Source: Paraburkholderia sp. LEh10
Lineage (GTDB): Bacteria > Pseudomonadota > Gammaproteobacteria > Burkholderiales > Burkholderiaceae
Assembly: GCF_017814945.1 (NCBI RefSeq)
Contig: NZ_JAGIPX010000028.1
Span: 8,939 to 72,938 of the forward strand
Length of the DNA: 64,000 bases
Direction of reading: 5' to 3'
In this document: in pieces, positions 63,143 through 64,000 of the stretch
Layout of the letters: the number at the start of each line of letters is the position of its first letter
Numbering within the stretch: position 1 is the first letter of the stretch
Translations under genes and position numbers: made by a program
The notes under the pieces: model-generated
What the model was told of the DNA's origin: nothing
Seen by the model: only the letters and a program-made list of their open reading frames with translations
Database searches by the model: none

Positions 63143-64000
63143 TCACCCTTTCGGCTTTTGACCGATTTCATGGTTCGCCATGATTTCGAGCGCGCGAACC
63201 ATGCCGGAATGGTCCCACGCCTTGCCGCCGTGCGCGGTGCACGCATTGAACAACATCTGGCAGGTTGACGTGGCAGGCAAGGGCACGCCAAGTGCTTGAG
63301 CGGTCGACAAAGCAAGATTGAGATCCTTCTGATGTAATTCGATCCGAAAGCCGGGATTGAACGTGCGTTTCGTCATCCGCTCGCCGTGCACTTCGAGAAT
63401 GCGCGACGACGCAAAGCCGCCCATCAGCGCCGTCCGAACCTTCTCTGCATCGACGCCTGCTTTTGATGCCAGCAGCAGCGCCTCGCCAACCGCTTCGATG
63501 GTCGCGGCGACGATCACCTGATTCGCGACCTTGCACACCTGGCCCGCGCCGACCTCGCCGATCAGCGAGATGTTCTTGCCCATCATGTCGAACAGCGGCT
63601 TGACCTTGTCGAACGTGGCTTGCGCGCCGCCTACCATGATCGTCAGCGAGGCCGCCTTTGCGCCGACTTCGCCGCCCGATACGGGCGCGTCCAGATAGTC
63701 GGCGCCTTTCTCGCGCACGCGCGCCGCGAAGCCGCGCGTGGCGATCGGCGAAATCGAGCTCATGTCGACCACGATCTGCCCGGCGCGCAAACCGTCCGCG
63801 ACGCCGTTCTCGCCGAACAGCACGCGTTCGACGTCGGGTGTGTCGGGGACCATGATGAAGATCACGTCGGCCTGTCCCGCGACGGCGGCCGGGCTGTCAC
63901 AGGCGGACACACCCGCCTGCTTCAGTTCTTCGGGCACGCCGCTGCGCGTGTAGGCCGCCAGCGTGACGTTGTGCTTGCGCAGGTTCTCCGCCATCGGGCG
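63143..64000 (-). CDS. beta-hydroxyacid dehydrogenase / 2-hydroxy-3-oxopropionate reductase family (5' end cut)
   Basis: 286 residues of a 6-phosphogluconate dehydrogenase-like NAD(P)-dependent oxidoreductase. The start lies beyond the right edge: RPMAENLRKHNV is the residue run just after the missing GxGxMG nucleotide motif. The substrate signature DAPVSGGEVGAKAASLTIMVGG and the catalytic-Lys motif GEVGAGQVCKVANQ are intact. Closest in pattern to tartronate semialdehyde reductase (GarR/GlxR); 3-hydroxyisobutyrate dehydrogenase is the alternative. Confidence 0.85.
   Translation of the reverse strand, partial: RPMAENLRKHNVTLAAYTRSGVPEELKQAGVSACDSPAAVAGQADVIFIMVPDTPDVERVLFGENGVADGLRAGQIVVDMSSISPIATRGFAARVREKGADYLDAPVSGGEVGAKAASLTIMVGGAQATFDKVKPLFDMMGKNISLIGEVGAGQVCKVANQVIVAATIEAVGEALLLASKAGVDAEKVRTALMGGFASSRILEVHGERMTKRTFNPGFRIELHQKDLNLALSTAQALGVPLPATSTCQMLFNACTAHGGKAWDHSGMVRALEIMANHEIGQKPKG

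Noticed and set aside
1-64000. CRISPR arrays, tRNA/rRNA genes, complete insertion sequences or prophage
   Set aside because: No spaced direct-repeat array, no cloverleaf recognised, no transposase or phage structural motif in any frame. A tRNA scan would be needed to exclude tRNAs fully.

Overview
The window is high-GC, densely coded DNA from a beta-proteobacterium of the Burkholderiaceae. Gene content (ESPR-type trimeric autotransporters, DUF4148 protein, BON protein, cobG/cbiG/cbiD-type cobalamin genes, GcvA-like LysR regulators) points to Paraburkholderia, Caballeronia or Burkholderia. No rRNA, tRNA, CRISPR array, complete insertion sequence or prophage was seen. The genus is an inference from gene content and codon use; no database was searched.

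Layout. 1-15.8 kb is metabolic and envelope content: the tail of a degenerate NlpD-like LytM protein behind a 9-bp tandem repeat; a dehalogenase-type alpha/beta hydrolase; a three-gene periplasmic molybdenum oxidoreductase (2Fe-2S subunit, Mo subunit, triheme cytochrome c whose signal peptide is frameshifted); an L,D-transpeptidase; a polar amino-acid ABC importer (binding protein plus two permeases, no ATPase) divergent from a LysR regulator; a CaCA cation antiporter; a BON protein; a 3-methyladenine DNA glycosylase with Gly at the catalytic Glu position; and a CBS-pair protein. 15.8-21.6 kb carries ribA, a sarcosine/dimethylglycine dehydrogenase divergent from a DeoR regulator, an AT-richer non-coding stretch, and an atypical OmpR-type response regulator without the phosphoacceptor Asp.

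The main theme is cobalamin synthesis, in two blocks. The left block (21.7-32.8 kb) has bluB-cobB-cobO-cobE-cobA leftward and cobW-cobN-ChlI-like-VWA rightward, with a cobalamin riboswitch before cobW. The right block (46.0-54.7 kb) has cobG-cobH-cobI-cbiG/cobJ leftward behind a second cobalamin riboswitch, and cobL-cbiD-cobK-cobM rightward. Together they cover precorrin-2 formation, ring contraction, methylations, cobalt insertion, a,c-amidation, adenosylation and lower-ligand synthesis. cobF is not in the window; CbiG and CbiD are present with the oxygen-dependent CobG, a hybrid of the aerobic and anaerobic toolkits.

Between the blocks lies an adhesin island (32.8-45.8 kb): two giant trimeric autotransporters, an OmpA-family protein, a decayed start of a third autotransporter gene fused to a duplicated piece of the 3' flank, and a PilZ protein. 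The two adhesins share a nearly identical distal stalk but have different membrane anchors, a sign of recombination.

54.8-64.0 kb holds a DUF3311/sodium:solute symporter pair, a MarC protein, a class II glutamine amidotransferase, a GAF-PAS-GGDEF-EAL protein split by a frameshift, a LysE exporter, a glutathione transferase, two very small genes and a partial beta-hydroxyacid dehydrogenase cut by the right edge.
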